From LMUY01 sp965199095 (GTDB lineage: Bacteria; Pseudomonadota; Alphaproteobacteria; Acetobacterales; Acetobacteraceae): a DNA stretch of 64,000 nucleotides. The notes under the pieces were generated by a model. That model was given only the letters and a program-made list of their open reading frames with translations. It made no database searches and had not been told where the DNA came from. Below are positions 32,279 to 42,392 of this stretch, in pieces; position 1 is the stretch's first letter, and each line of letters starts with the position of its first letter. The DNA lies in the NCBI GenBank assembly GCA_965199095.1, contig CBDAQM010000006.1:558001-622000 (forward strand). The letters are read 5' to 3'. The translations under genes were made by a program, and so were the position numbers.

Positions 32279-34942
32279 ATGACCGACGTCGTCGTCGTTG
32301 AATCGCCCGCCAAGGCAAAGACCATCAATAAGTATCTCGGCGACAGGTTTACCGTGCTGGCAAGCTTCGGCCATGTGCGGGACCTGCCGCCGAAGGATGG
32401 GTCCGTCCGCCCGGAGGAAGGCTTCGCCATGGACTGGGCGTCCGACGAGCGCGGCAACCGCCAGGTCGCCGCCATCGCCAAGGCGCTGAAGGGGGCGGAC
32501 CGGCTGTGGCTCGCCACCGACCCGGACCGCGAGGGGGAAGCGATTTCCTGGCACGTGCGCGCCATGTTGGAGGAGAAGAAGGCGCTGAAGGGCGTGGACG
32601 TCCAGCGCATCACCTTCAACGAGATCACCAAGACCGCCGTGCAATACGCCATGGCGCACCCGCGCGACCTGGACCAGCCGCTGATCGAGGCCTATCTCGC
32701 CCGGCGCGCGCTGGACTACCTGGTAGGCTTCACCCTGTCCCCGGTGCTGTGGCGCAAGCTGCCCGGCAGCAAGTCCGCCGGGCGGGTGCAGTCCGTGGCG
32801 CTGCGCCTGGTATGCGAGCGGGAAGCCGAGATCGAGGCGTTCCGGCCGCGTGAATACTGGACGGTGGAGGCGCATTTCACCACGCCCACCGGCGCGCCGT
32901 TCACCGCCCGGCTGACCCATCTGGACGGCAAGCGGCTCGACCAGTTCGACCTGAACACGGCCGAGAAGGCAGCGGCGGCGAAGGCCGCGGTCGAGGCCGG
33001 CAGCTTCTCCGTCGCGTCGGTGGAGCGGCGGAGGGTAAAGCGGCATCCGCAGCCGCCCTTCGCCACCTCCAGCTTCCAGATGGACGCCAGCCGCAAGCTC
33101 GGGCTGGGGGCGCAGGCTGCCATGCGGGTGGCGCAGCAGCTTTATGAGGGCGTCGATATCGGCGGGGAGACGGTGGGCCTGATCTCCTACATGCGAACCG
33201 ACGGCGTGCAGATGGCCAGCGAGGCCATAGCCGCCATCCGCGACCACGTGGCGGAGGCGTATGGCCGCGACTACCTGCCCGGCGCGCTGCGGGAATACAG
33301 CTCCAAGGCGAAGAACGCGCAGGAAGCGCATGAGGCAATCCGGCCGACCGACGTGGCGCGCACGCCGGACGCGGTGGCGCGCTACCTGAACGACGAGCAG
33401 CGCCGGGTGTACGAGTTGATCTGGAAGCGCGCCGTCGCCAGCCAGATGCAATCGGCGGAGTTGGACCAGGTGGCGGTCGACGTCGCCGCCGGCGGCACGC
33501 GTCTGCGGGCCAACGGCTCGATCGTGGCGTTCGATGGCTTCCTGAAGCTCTACCGCGAAGCCACCGACGAGGCGCCCGAGGGCGACAGCCGCGACGATTC
33601 GCGCATGCTGCCGCCGATGAACGAGCGCGACCCGCTACGCCGCGACAAGGTGGCGGCGGAGCAGCATTTCACCCAGCCGCCGCCGCGCTATTCGGAAGCG
33701 AGCCTGGTCAAGCGCATGGAGGAGCTGGGGATCGGCCGTCCGTCCACCTATGCCTCCATCCTGTCGGTGTTGCGCGACCGCAACTACGTCCGGATGGAAA
33801 GCCGGCGCTTCGTGCCGGAGGATCGTGGCCGGCTGGTGACGGCGTTCCTGACCTCGTTCTTCGAGCGCTATGTCGACACCGGGTTCACCGCCGGGCTGGA
33901 AGAACAACTCGACGACGTCTCGGACGGACGTTTGGACTGGCGGCAGGTGATGGAGGCGTTCTGGCGCGACTTCTCCCACGCCGTGGAGCAGACGCGGGAG
34001 CTGAAGATCTCCGACGTGATCGACGCGTTGGACGGCGATTTGGGCGAGCATTTTTTCCCGCCCAAGGAGGATGGCAGCGACCCAAGGCTATGCCCGGCCT
34101 GCCATTCGGGCCGTTTGGGGCTGAAGCTGGGACGCCACGGCTCCTTCATCGGCTGCGCCAATTATCCGGCGTGCCAGTACACGCGGCGGCTGGCGATCGA
34201 CGGCGGCGAAGACGATGGCGCCACGCTGAAGGAGGGCATGCGGGAGCTAGGCCACCACCCCGACACGGGCGAGGACATCACGGTGCGCCGCGGCCCGTAC
34301 GGCCTGTATGTCCAGCAGGGCGCGCCCGACCCGGCGGACAAGAAGGCCAAGCCGCGCCGCACCTCCCTCCCCCGCGGCATGGAGGGCGACACCCTGACGC
34401 TGGAGCAGGCGCTCGGCCTATTGTCGCTGCCGCGCGAGGTCGGCGCGCATCCGGTGACCGGCGAGCGGATGGAGGCAGGAATCGGGCGGTTCGGTCCCTA
34501 CGTGAAGATGGGCGCGATCTTCGCCTCGCTGGACAAGGATGACGACGTGCTGTCCGTCGGCCTCAACCGGGCCGTGGACGCGTTGCAGAAGAAGCTGGAG
34601 AGCGTGCGGTCGCTCGGCCCACATCCGAAGACGGGCGAGCCGCTGCTGGTCAAGAAGGGCCGGTTCGGCCCCTACGTGCAGGGCGGCAACATCGTCGCCA
34701 ACGTCCCGCGCGGCGTCACGATGGAGGCGCTGACGGTGGAGGAGGCCGTGGCCCTGCTGGCGGAGAAGGGCAAGCCGTTGAAGGCCAAGCCCGGGGCCAA
34801 GAAGGGCGGCCGCAAGCCCGCCGCCGCCAAGGCTGCCACGCCGCCCGCAGCGAAGCCTCGTGCGCCGAAGGCAACCCCATCAGGCAAGGCAAAGCCAGCC
34901 GCCAAGAAGACGCCCACCGCCCGGGCACGCAAGGCCGGCTGA
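32279..34942 (+). CDS. topA: DNA topoisomerase I
   Basis: TopA relaxes negative supercoils by single-strand passage. The 887-residue protein has the TOPRIM domain (VVVESPAKAKTINKYL, then DPDREGEAISWH), the catalytic tyrosine in GLISYMRTDGVQ, a four-Cys zinc ribbon (LCPACHSGRLG to GCANYPAC) and two or three C-terminal repeats of the GRFGPYVKMG / GRFGPYVQGG type. It ends in a Lys/Ala/Pro tail of about 60 residues. It is 13 bases after dprA and is followed immediately by rnr. Confidence 0.98.
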   Translation: MTDVVVVESPAKAKTINKYLGDRFTVLASFGHVRDLPPKDGSVRPEEGFAMDWASDERGNRQVAAIAKALKGADRLWLATDPDREGEAISWHVRAMLEEKKALKGVDVQRITFNEITKTAVQYAMAHPRDLDQPLIEAYLARRALDYLVGFTLSPVLWRKLPGSKSAGRVQSVALRLVCEREAEIEAFRPREYWTVEAHFTTPTGAPFTARLTHLDGKRLDQFDLNTAEKAAAAKAAVEAGSFSVASVERRRVKRHPQPPFATSSFQMDASRKLGLGAQAAMRVAQQLYEGVDIGGETVGLISYMRTDGVQMASEAIAAIRDHVAEAYGRDYLPGALREYSSKAKNAQEAHEAIRPTDVARTPDAVARYLNDEQRRVYELIWKRAVASQMQSAELDQVAVDVAAGGTRLRANGSIVAFDGFLKLYREATDEAPEGDSRDDSRMLPPMNERDPLRRDKVAAEQHFTQPPPRYSEASLVKRMEELGIGRPSTYASILSVLRDRNYVRMESRRFVPEDRGRLVTAFLTSFFERYVDTGFTAGLEEQLDDVSDGRLDWRQVMEAFWRDFSHAVEQTRELKISDVIDALDGDLGEHFFPPKEDGSDPRLCPACHSGRLGLKLGRHGSFIGCANYPACQYTRRLAIDGGEDDGATLKEGMRELGHHPDTGEDITVRRGPYGLYVQQGAPDPADKKAKPRRTSLPRGMEGDTLTLEQALGLLSLPREVGAHPVTGERMEAGIGRFGPYVKMGAIFASLDKDDDVLSVGLNRAVDALQKKLESVRSLGPHPKTGEPLLVKKGRFGPYVQGGNIVANVPRGVTMEALTVEEAVALLAEKGKPLKAKPGAKKGGRKPAAAKAATPPAAKPRAPKATPSGKAKPAAKKTPTARARKAG

Positions 34943-34943
34943 G

Positions 34944-37118
34944 TTGGCACGACGGCGCAAGGAGGATGTGCCATCCCCTGCCCTGCCCTCCCGCGAGGCG
35001 GTCCGCGACTTCATCCACCGCGCCAAGGGCCGCGTCGGCAAGCGGGAGGTCGAGCGCGAGTTCCGTCTCGGCCCCGAACACCGGGTGGCGCTGCGGTCGT
35101 TGTTGAAGGACTTGGCCGGTGAGGGCGTGATCGCGCCCGCCGGCCATCGCCGCTTCACGCCGCCGGGCCGGCTGCCGGATGCGACCGTGGTGCAAATCAC
35201 CGGCACCGACCCGGATGGCGAGCCGATCGCGCGCCCGGTCGCCTGGGAGGGCGATGGACCCACGCCCATGGTGCTCATGGTGCCGGAACGGCGCGATGCG
35301 CCTGCCCTCGCACCCGGCGAGCGCGTGCTGGCGCGGCTGCGCCCGATCGGCGGCAACAAATACGAGGGCCGCACGCTCAAGCGGCTGACCGACGCACCCG
35401 GCCGCGTGTTGGGCGTGTTCCGCGCCACCGCTGGCGGCGGCCGCATCCAGCCCACCGACCGGCGGCAGAAGGCCGACTGGCAGGTGGCGCCCGGCGACAC
35501 CGAAGGGGCGGAGGAGGGCGAAATCGTGCTCGGCACGCCCCTGCCGAGCCGCAGCTACGGCCTGAAATCGGCCCGCATCACGCAGCGGCTGGGCCGCATG
35601 GGCGACGCCCGCTCCGTCAGCCTGGTGTGCATCCACACCCACGACATCCCCGACGTGTTTCCCCCCGCCGCGATCGAGCAAGCGGAGGCGGCCGGGCCGG
35701 TGTCGCTGGGGGGTCGGGAGGATTTGCGGACGATCCCCCTCGTCACCATCGACGGGGAGGATGCGCGGGATTTCGACGATGCCGTGTTCGCGGAGCCGGC
35801 GGGGGACGGCCACCGTCTGATCGTCGCCATCGCGGACGTGGCGCATTACGTGCCGCCTGGTTCGCCGCTGGACCGCACGGCCTGGGAGCGCGGCAACAGC
35901 GTCTACTTCCCGGACCGCGTGGTGCCGATGCTGCCGGAAGCGCTGTCGAACGGCTGGTGCAGCCTGCGCCCGGGCGAGGAGCGCGGCTGCCTGTTCGTCG
36001 AGATGCAGGTGGACGAAGCGGGCCGGAAGACCGCGCATCGCTTCGGGCGCGGGCTGATGCGCTCGGCCGCGCGCCTCACCTATGAGCAAGTGCAGGATGC
36101 GCAGGACCGGGGCGACGACCTGGGCCTGCCAATCCCGGCCCTCTACGCCGCGTTCCGCGCGCTGCTCGCCGCCCGGCAAGCGCGCGGCACGCTGGATCTG
36201 GACCTGCCGGAGCGGAAGGTGACGCTGGACGGCGAGGGCCAGGTGCTCGCCATCACGCCGCGCCCGCGCCTGGACAGCCACCGGCTGATCGAGGAGTTCA
36301 TGGTGCTGGCGAACGTCGCCGCGGCGGAAGCGCTGGAAAAGCTGCACCTGCCGTGCATGTACCGCATCCACGCCCCGCCGTCGGACGAGAAGATGGAGGC
36401 GTTGCGCAGCTTCCTGCATGGCATGAGCGTCTCCCTGCCGCCGCAGGGGCAAATCCATCCGCGCGACCTGGATGCGGTGCTGAAGCAGGTGGCAGGCACC
36501 GAGGCCGCGCCGCTGGTGAATGAGGTGGTGCTGCGGTCGCAAAGCCAGGCGCAGTATTCGCCCGACAATATCGGCCATTTCGGCCTGGCCCTGCCGCGTT
36601 ACGCCCATTTCACCAGCCCGATCCGCCGCTACGCCGATCTGTGCGTCCACCGCGCCTTGATCCGCGGGCTGGGCGCCGGGCCGGACGGGTTGACCGACAC
36701 CGAGTCGGCCCGACTCGAAGATACGGCCGAGCACATCACGGCCACGGAGCGCCGGGCCGCGCTGGCGGAACGGGAGGCGATCGACCGCTATCTGGCCGCC
36801 TACATGGCCGATAAGACCGGCGCGCAGTTCGCCGCCCGCATCTCGGGGGTGACGCGGTTCGGCTTGTTCGTCACTTTATCGGCAACGGGCGCAAGCGGGC
36901 TGGTGCCTTTGTCCGCGCTGCCCGACGATTTCTGGATGCATGATGAGGCGACAAAGTCGTTGACCGGCCGGCGGACGCGCATGTCGTTTCACTTGGCGCA
37001 GCCGATGGAGGTTCGGCTCATGGAGGCCAGCCCCGTCACCGGCGGGCTGATCTTCAGCCCGGTTGCGCCCGGAGGATTGCCCGCCAAAGCCGCGACGCCG
37101 AGAACGCGCTCCCGTTGA
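34944..37118 (+). CDS. rnr: Ribonuclease R
   Basis: RNase R degrades structured RNA from the 3' end. The protein of about 724 residues has a winged-helix N-terminus (SREAVRDFIHRAKGRVGKRE), cold-shock domains, the RNB catalytic domain with DARDFDDAVFAE and HFTSPIRRYADLCVHRALIR, and a C-terminal S1 domain (GVTRFGLFVTLSATGASGLV). No ATG fits the beginning. I place the start at the TTG at 34944, one base after the topA stop. The GTG at 34968 directly behind AAGGAGG is an alternative with poor spacing. The stop overlaps the TTG of the next gene. Confidence 0.93.
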   Translation: MARRRKEDVPSPALPSREAVRDFIHRAKGRVGKREVEREFRLGPEHRVALRSLLKDLAGEGVIAPAGHRRFTPPGRLPDATVVQITGTDPDGEPIARPVAWEGDGPTPMVLMVPERRDAPALAPGERVLARLRPIGGNKYEGRTLKRLTDAPGRVLGVFRATAGGGRIQPTDRRQKADWQVAPGDTEGAEEGEIVLGTPLPSRSYGLKSARITQRLGRMGDARSVSLVCIHTHDIPDVFPPAAIEQAEAAGPVSLGGREDLRTIPLVTIDGEDARDFDDAVFAEPAGDGHRLIVAIADVAHYVPPGSPLDRTAWERGNSVYFPDRVVPMLPEALSNGWCSLRPGEERGCLFVEMQVDEAGRKTAHRFGRGLMRSAARLTYEQVQDAQDRGDDLGLPIPALYAAFRALLAARQARGTLDLDLPERKVTLDGEGQVLAITPRPRLDSHRLIEEFMVLANVAAAEALEKLHLPCMYRIHAPPSDEKMEALRSFLHGMSVSLPPQGQIHPRDLDAVLKQVAGTEAAPLVNEVVLRSQSQAQYSPDNIGHFGLALPRYAHFTSPIRRYADLCVHRALIRGLGAGPDGLTDTESARLEDTAEHITATERRAALAEREAIDRYLAAYMADKTGAQFAARISGVTRFGLFVTLSATGASGLVPLSALPDDFWMHDEATKSLTGRRTRMSFHLAQPMEVRLMEASPVTGGLIFSPVAPGGLPAKAATPRTRSR

Positions 37119-38623
37119 GCCAGCGCGGCATCCTGGTTGTGCTGTTCTGCCTGATGTCGTCCCTGGCCTATGCGGCGGATGGGTTCACGGAACCCGTGGC
37201 GGCATCCGTGTTCGGCACCGCGCTGGCGTTCATCGCGCCGCGCACGCTGGAGCCCGAGGGCATCCCGCAGCTCACGGAATGGGGGCTGCGGGGACTCACC
37301 GCAATTGATCCCACGCTGGTTCCCGAGTTGCGCGAGCAGGAGATCCGGCTGCTGCAGGCCGGCAAGACGGTGTTCACCGCGAAGCTGCCGGCTGGCGAGG
37401 ACGCGGCGGCGTGGGGCGCGCTCGCGGCCAGCATGTCGGCCGCGGCCTATGCCATCTCAGAGCCGATCCGGCAGGTCGGCACGCAGGGGGTGATCCAATC
37501 GTTCTTCGACGAGATGTTCAACCACCTGGACCCCTATTCCCGCTACGTGCCGCCGGGCGCCGCGGATACGGAGCGGGACCGGCGGTCCGGCCAGGTCGGG
37601 CTGGGCGTGACGCTGGTCCGCGCACGTGGCGTCGTTAGCATCCAGACAGTCTTACCCGGCAGCCCGGCCGATGAGGCGGGGCTGCGCCCGGGTGATCGGA
37701 TCATCAGCGTGGACGATCACCTCGTCCGCAATGAGGATTTGGACACGGTGGCGGACTGGATCGCCGGGCCGGAAGGCACCACCGTCCGGCTGGTCTGGCG
37801 TACCAGGGGCCGGCCGCACCAGGCCGATATCGAACGCGCCCTGGTCCCGCCGCAAACGGTCATGGCGGAGCGCCTGGACGACGTGGTGCTGATCCGCGTC
37901 ACCGGCTTCAGCGTCGATACCGACGATCAATTCGCCGCCGCCCTGGATGCGGCGTTCCAGGGCCACAAGGTGCGCGGCCTGGTGATCGACCTGCGGGGCA
38001 ACCGGGGCGGGCTGCTCCGCCAGTCCGTGTCGGTGGTGGACCAGGTGCTGACGGACGGGTTGGTGGTGACCACTGCGGGCCGTAATCCGCAGAGTGACCA
38101 TGTCTGGCAGGGCGGCACTGGCGAGGATGCGGCGCATGGCCGGCCGATGGTGGTGCTGGTGGATGGCCGCACGGCGAGTGCCGCGGAAATCATGGCGGCG
38201 GCGCTGGCCGATAACGGCCGGGCGGTGGTCGTCGGCAGTGCAACGCTGGGCAAGGGGCTGGTGCAGACCATCTCGCCGCTGCCCGATGGCGGCGAGTTGT
38301 TCGTGACGTGGAGCCGGGTGCTCGCGCCCGGCGGGTGGCCGCTCCAGGGGCTGGGGATCATGCCCCAGGTTTGCACGAGCCTTGGCGAGGAGTCGCTGCA
38401 CACGCAGCTTGCCGACCTCCTGCGCGGACAGCAGGACATGGCGGCGGGGTTGGCCCGCCACAATGCGGCGCGCGCGCCTTTGCCGGTGGCGCAGGTGGTG
38501 GACTTGCGCAACGCCTGCCCCGCGGCGGAAGGACACGACGCCGATATCGACGCCGCAGGCTTCCTACTGGACCATCCCGTCGCCTACCAGACCGCCCTCG
38601 ATAAGATCTACCCGCCCCCGTAG
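37115..38623 (+). CDS. S41-family carboxy-terminal processing protease (CtpA-like)
   Basis: This 502-residue protein begins at a TTG that overlaps the rnr stop. It has a signal peptide (about 1-20, ending SSLAYA), an N-terminal helical region (FFDEMFNHLDPYSRYVPPGA), a PDZ domain (about 155-245, VLPGSPADEAGLRPGDRI) and the S41 catalytic core. The Ser-Lys dyad is Ser355 in GRTASAAEIM and Lys380 in SATLGKGLVQT. The protease would act in the periplasm on C-termini of exported proteins. The overlap with rnr suggests coupled translation, although the partners are functionally unrelated. Confidence 0.9.
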   Translation: MSQRGILVVLFCLMSSLAYAADGFTEPVAASVFGTALAFIAPRTLEPEGIPQLTEWGLRGLTAIDPTLVPELREQEIRLLQAGKTVFTAKLPAGEDAAAWGALAASMSAAAYAISEPIRQVGTQGVIQSFFDEMFNHLDPYSRYVPPGAADTERDRRSGQVGLGVTLVRARGVVSIQTVLPGSPADEAGLRPGDRIISVDDHLVRNEDLDTVADWIAGPEGTTVRLVWRTRGRPHQADIERALVPPQTVMAERLDDVVLIRVTGFSVDTDDQFAAALDAAFQGHKVRGLVIDLRGNRGGLLRQSVSVVDQVLTDGLVVTTAGRNPQSDHVWQGGTGEDAAHGRPMVVLVDGRTASAAEIMAAALADNGRAVVVGSATLGKGLVQTISPLPDGGELFVTWSRVLAPGGWPLQGLGIMPQVCTSLGEESLHTQLADLLRGQQDMAAGLARHNAARAPLPVAQVVDLRNACPAAEGHDADIDAAGFLLDHPVAYQTALDKIYPPP

Positions 38624-38642
38624 CCCACACGACATCTACAAA

Positions 38643-38663
38643 CCCTCTCCCGGAGGGAGAGGG
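38643..38663. repeat. CCCTCTCCC/GGGAGAGGG palindrome, third copy
   Basis: A CCCTCTCCC arm and a GGGAGAGGG arm flank a GGA loop, followed by AGCTTTGAGTGAGGG. It lies between the convergent S41 protease and aldehyde dehydrogenase genes. It may serve as a bidirectional transcription stop, though there is no T-tract. Confidence 0.6.
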
Positions 38664-38684
38664 AGCTTTGAGTGAGGGAGCCGG

Positions 38685-40118
38685 TCAGATGCCCGCCTGG
38701 GTGACGAACTTGGTGGATAGGTAGGCTTCAAGGCCTTCGACGCCCCCCTCGGACCCGTAGCCGCTATCCTTCACGCCGCCGAACGGGGTTTCCGGCAGGG
38801 CCAGGCCGTGATGGTTAATCGACATCATGCCGGCCTCGACCTCGGCCGCCACACGCGTCGCGGTCCGGGCCGAGCTGGTATAGGCATACGACGCCAGCCC
38901 ATAGGCGAGACGGTTGGCCTCGGTCACCGCCTCCTCCAGATCGCGGAAGGGCGTCATGACCGCGAGCGGACCGAACGGCTCCTCGTTCATCACGCGGGCA
39001 TCCGTAGGCACGCCGGTCATCACCGTGGGCTGGAAGAAATTGCCCACATTGCCGATCCGGGCGCCGCCGGTGCGAATTTCACCGCCGTGCTGGACCGCGT
39101 CGGCGATGAAGCCCTCCATCGCCTGCACCCGGCGGTCATTGGCGAGCGGGCCCATGGTCGTGCCTTTCTCCAGGCCGTTGCCCACCTTCACCGCCGCCGC
39201 CGCCTTGGTGAACCGCTCGACGAAATCGTCGTACACCTTCTCCTGCACCAGGATACGGGTGGGCGCGATGCAGACCTGGCCCGCGTTGCGGAACTTGTTG
39301 GCCGACAGCACCTTCGTGGCGACCTCCAAATTCGCGTCGTCGAACACGATGGCCGGGGCGTGGCCGCCCAGCTCCATGGTCACCCGCTTCATGTGCTGCC
39401 CGGCCATGGCGGCCAGATGCTTGCCCACCGCGGTCGAGCCGGTGAAGCTGATCTTCCGGATCGTCGGATGCGGGATGAGGTAGGAGCTGATTTCCGACGG
39501 CACGCCATACACCAGGCCCACCACGCCGGGCGGCACGCCGGCATCCACGAAGGCGCGCAGCAGTTCGGCGACGCTGGCCGGCGTCTCCTCCGGTCCCTTG
39601 ACGATGATCGCGCAACCGGCCGCCAGGGCCGCGGCGATCTTCTTCACCGCCTGGTTGATCGGGAAGTTCCACGGCGTGAAGGCCGCCACCACGCCCACCG
39701 GCTCCCGCAGCGACATCTGATAGACGCCCGGCTGACGCGCCGGGATCACTCGGCCGTAGGAGCGGCGGCCCTCCTCGGCCATCCACTCGATGTTCTCGGG
39801 CGCCAGGCTCGTCTCGCCCTTCGCCTCGATGAACGGCTTGCCCTGTTCCATCACCATGAGGGTTGCGATGTGGTCGACCCGCTCGCGCAGCAAATCCGCC
39901 GCCTTGCGCATGACCTTCGAGCGTTCGACCGAGGACATGCGCTTCCAGACGGCGAACCCCTTCGCGGCAGCGGCCAGGGCCAGATCGAGGTCAGCCCGTT
40001 CGGCATGGGCGACCGTGCCGATCTGTTCGCCGCTTGCCGGGTTCAGGACCGGCAATGTCTTGCCGGATTGCGCCGGGCTCCACGCGCCATCGATCAGCAA
40101 GTGCGTGTCTGAGTACAT
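38685..40118 (-). CDS. NAD(P)-dependent aldehyde dehydrogenase, succinate-semialdehyde dehydrogenase type
   Basis: This 477-residue aldehyde dehydrogenase has the cofactor segment FTPWNFPINQAVKKIAAALA, the FTGSTAVGKHL turn, the general base Glu in TMELGGHAP and the nucleophile Cys in FRNAGQVCIAPTRI. The VNHHGLALPE-like end (SINHHGLALPETPFGGVKDS) is typical of the GabD branch, which oxidises succinate semialdehyde to succinate. It lies 60 bases downstream of the molybdenum aldehyde oxidoreductase genes on the same strand, so a shared role in aldehyde removal is plausible. The exact substrate is not provable here. Confidence 0.9.
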   Translation of the reverse strand: MYSDTHLLIDGAWSPAQSGKTLPVLNPASGEQIGTVAHAERADLDLALAAAAKGFAVWKRMSSVERSKVMRKAADLLRERVDHIATLMVMEQGKPFIEAKGETSLAPENIEWMAEEGRRSYGRVIPARQPGVYQMSLREPVGVVAAFTPWNFPINQAVKKIAAALAAGCAIIVKGPEETPASVAELLRAFVDAGVPPGVVGLVYGVPSEISSYLIPHPTIRKISFTGSTAVGKHLAAMAGQHMKRVTMELGGHAPAIVFDDANLEVATKVLSANKFRNAGQVCIAPTRILVQEKVYDDFVERFTKAAAAVKVGNGLEKGTTMGPLANDRRVQAMEGFIADAVQHGGEIRTGGARIGNVGNFFQPTVMTGVPTDARVMNEEPFGPLAVMTPFRDLEEAVTEANRLAYGLASYAYTSSARTATRVAAEVEAGMMSINHHGLALPETPFGGVKDSGYGSEGGVEGLEAYLSTKFVTQAGI

Positions 40119-40178
40119 GAACGTTCCCTCTGTCAGGTTTTGTCGGCAAGTTACGCGCCCTGCCGGTCAGCGCAACCG

Positions 40179-42380
40179 CTACACCAGGATGTCATCCAGG
40201 CGGATCGGCAGGTCGCGCACGCGCACCCCCGTGGCGTGGAACACGGCGTTGGCGATGGCCGCCGCCATCCCGACCATGGGCAATTCGCCGATCCCTTTCG
40301 CGCCGACCGGATTGGCGCGCCGGTCGTCGCCGTCGAGCAGTTTGGCTGATATCACCGGGATATCGGCGTTCACCGGCAGCAGGTATTCGGCGATGTTGGC
40401 GTTGACGATGCGGCCGGTGTCCTGATCCACCAGCGTTTCCTCCAGCAAGGCCATCCCGACGCCAAAGGTCATGCCGCCGATCAACTGGCTATGGGCCGTC
40501 TTCGCATTCAGCACCCGGCCGCCGTCGAACACGCCCACCAGCCGCGACAGGCGGATTTCGCCGAGCAGCGGGTCGACCCGGACCTCCGCGAACTGCGCGC
40601 CGAACGCGTGCATGGAGTAGGTCTCCTTGTCCTTGCTGCCCGGCTTCGCCTCGCTTTGGATGTCGATGGACGGAACGTTGCGCCGGGCAAGCATTTCGCC
40701 GACCGTCATGCGTCCCTGCGGCCCCACCACCGCGCCGTCCTGCAGGTGGAAGTCCGCGGGCTTGGCGCCCTGCCAGCGATCGCCCGCATCCGAGATCGCC
40801 ATGGCGATCAGGTGGTCCCGCGCCTGCTGGCACGCCGCCACGACGGCGGGGCCGACGCTGGCCACCGTCTGCGAGCCGCCGGAGACCGGCGCCTGCGGGA
40901 AGCGGCTGTCGCCAAGTTCGAAGCGCACGCGCTCGATCGGCAGCCCCAGCTCATCGGCCGCCAACTGGGCCATGACGGTGTACGTGCCGGTGCCGAGGTC
41001 CTGCGTTCCCGACTGCACCACTGCGTCGCCGTTCGCCATCATCCGCACCAGGGCGCTGGCCGGCATGCGGTTCGTGGGGTAGGTCGAGGTCGCCATCCCC
41101 ATCCCCACCAGCCAGTTGCCGTCCCGCATGGAGCGGGGTTCGGGCGTCCGGCGGTTCCAGCCAAAATCCGCCGCCCCCTGCTCATAACACTCCCGCAGCC
41201 GCTTGGAGGAGAACGGCAGGTTCTCGTGCTGGTCCGTCTCGGCATAGTTCTTCAGGCGAAGCGCGATCGGGTCGATCTTCAGTTCGGCCGCGACCTCATC
41301 CATGGCGGATTCGATGGCGAACACGCCGGGCGCCTCCCCCGGCGCGCGCATGTAGGTGGGCAGTCCCTGGTTCACTCCCACCAGCCGATGCGTCACCGCC
41401 AGGTTGGGGCAGGCGTACAGCATCTCCGTCGCCAGGGCGACCGGCTCGACGAATTCGCCCAGCTTCGGCATCGACATCTGGCTGATGCCGTCGTGCCGGA
41501 TGGACAGGAGCGTGCCGTCCGGCTCCACCCCGATGGCGATCTTCTGCACCGTCATCGGGCGATACCCGTTCGAGGTGTACATCTGCGCGCGCGACAGCAC
41601 GAGCTTCACCGGGCGGTTCACCATCTTGGCCGCCATCGCCGCCAAGGTCGCAGGCGGCCAGGTGCTCCCCTTGGAGCCGAAACCGCCACCCACGAAGGGG
41701 CAGAGCACGCGCACGTTCGCCTTGTCGATGCCGAACAGGCCGGCCAGCGTGGACTGTGCGCCGCCGATGCCCTGGGTCGAGGTCCAAACGGTCAGTTGGT
41801 CGCCGTCCCATGCCGCGATGGTGGCGTGCGGCTCCATGGGGTTGTGGTGCTCGACCGGCGTCGTGTAGGTCGCCTCGAACCGGATCGGGGCGGCGTTGAA
41901 GCTGCCCTCCGGGTCGCCGCGGCTGCTATCCGGCTTGCGCTGGCCGTTGCGGAAATTCTTCGGCACGTAGGCCTGGTCCAGCGCACCGTCCATCGTGGTC
42001 TGCGCCTCCCCCTCGCGGTAGCGGAGTTTGACCGCCGCCGCCGCGGCCTGCGCCCGCTCCAACGTGTCGGCCACCACGACGCCGACATGCTGGCCGTTGT
42101 AGAGGATGTCGGTGTCCTGGAGCATCGGACGGGTGATCGCCTGCGGCGACTTGCCGTCGTTGCCGAGCCTGGGCGCGGTGTCCGGCGTGATGATGGCGAG
42201 CACGCCGGGCATGCCCTGCGCGGCAGCGAGGTCAAACCCGATGATGGCGCCGGCGGCGATGGTGCTCTGCACCAGCACTGCGTGAACCACGCCGGGGAGG
42301 GCGAACTCGGCCGCATAGGTGGCCGCGCCGGTGACCTTGAGGCGGCCATCGCGACGGTCGATCGGTTGTCCGGTGATCAT
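40179..42380 (-). CDS. paoC: Aldehyde oxidoreductase molybdenum-binding subunit (PaoC/YagR-like)
   Basis: The 733-residue xanthine-oxidase-family large subunit binds the molybdenum cofactor and the substrate. Visible features are the N-terminal DGRLKVTGAATYAAEF, the FVGGGFGSKGSTWPPATLAA glycine loop, YMRAPGEAPGVFAIESAMDE, QDLGTGTYTVMAQLAADELG and the C-terminal GAKGIGELPMVG carrying the catalytic Glu. Length and motifs fit the E. coli PaoC type. It is the last of three subunits in the order PaoA-PaoB-PaoC. No PaoD/MocA insertion chaperone gene is adjacent. Confidence 0.92.
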   Translation of the reverse strand: MITGQPIDRRDGRLKVTGAATYAAEFALPGVVHAVLVQSTIAAGAIIGFDLAAAQGMPGVLAIITPDTAPRLGNDGKSPQAITRPMLQDTDILYNGQHVGVVVADTLERAQAAAAAVKLRYREGEAQTTMDGALDQAYVPKNFRNGQRKPDSSRGDPEGSFNAAPIRFEATYTTPVEHHNPMEPHATIAAWDGDQLTVWTSTQGIGGAQSTLAGLFGIDKANVRVLCPFVGGGFGSKGSTWPPATLAAMAAKMVNRPVKLVLSRAQMYTSNGYRPMTVQKIAIGVEPDGTLLSIRHDGISQMSMPKLGEFVEPVALATEMLYACPNLAVTHRLVGVNQGLPTYMRAPGEAPGVFAIESAMDEVAAELKIDPIALRLKNYAETDQHENLPFSSKRLRECYEQGAADFGWNRRTPEPRSMRDGNWLVGMGMATSTYPTNRMPASALVRMMANGDAVVQSGTQDLGTGTYTVMAQLAADELGLPIERVRFELGDSRFPQAPVSGGSQTVASVGPAVVAACQQARDHLIAMAISDAGDRWQGAKPADFHLQDGAVVGPQGRMTVGEMLARRNVPSIDIQSEAKPGSKDKETYSMHAFGAQFAEVRVDPLLGEIRLSRLVGVFDGGRVLNAKTAHSQLIGGMTFGVGMALLEETLVDQDTGRIVNANIAEYLLPVNADIPVISAKLLDGDDRRANPVGAKGIGELPMVGMAAAIANAVFHATGVRVRDLPIRLDDILV

Positions 42381-42392
42381 GCCCGTTCCTCC

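Noticed and set aside
38808..40112. 434-codon plus-strand frame
   Set aside because: Antisense shadow of the aldehyde dehydrogenase gene.
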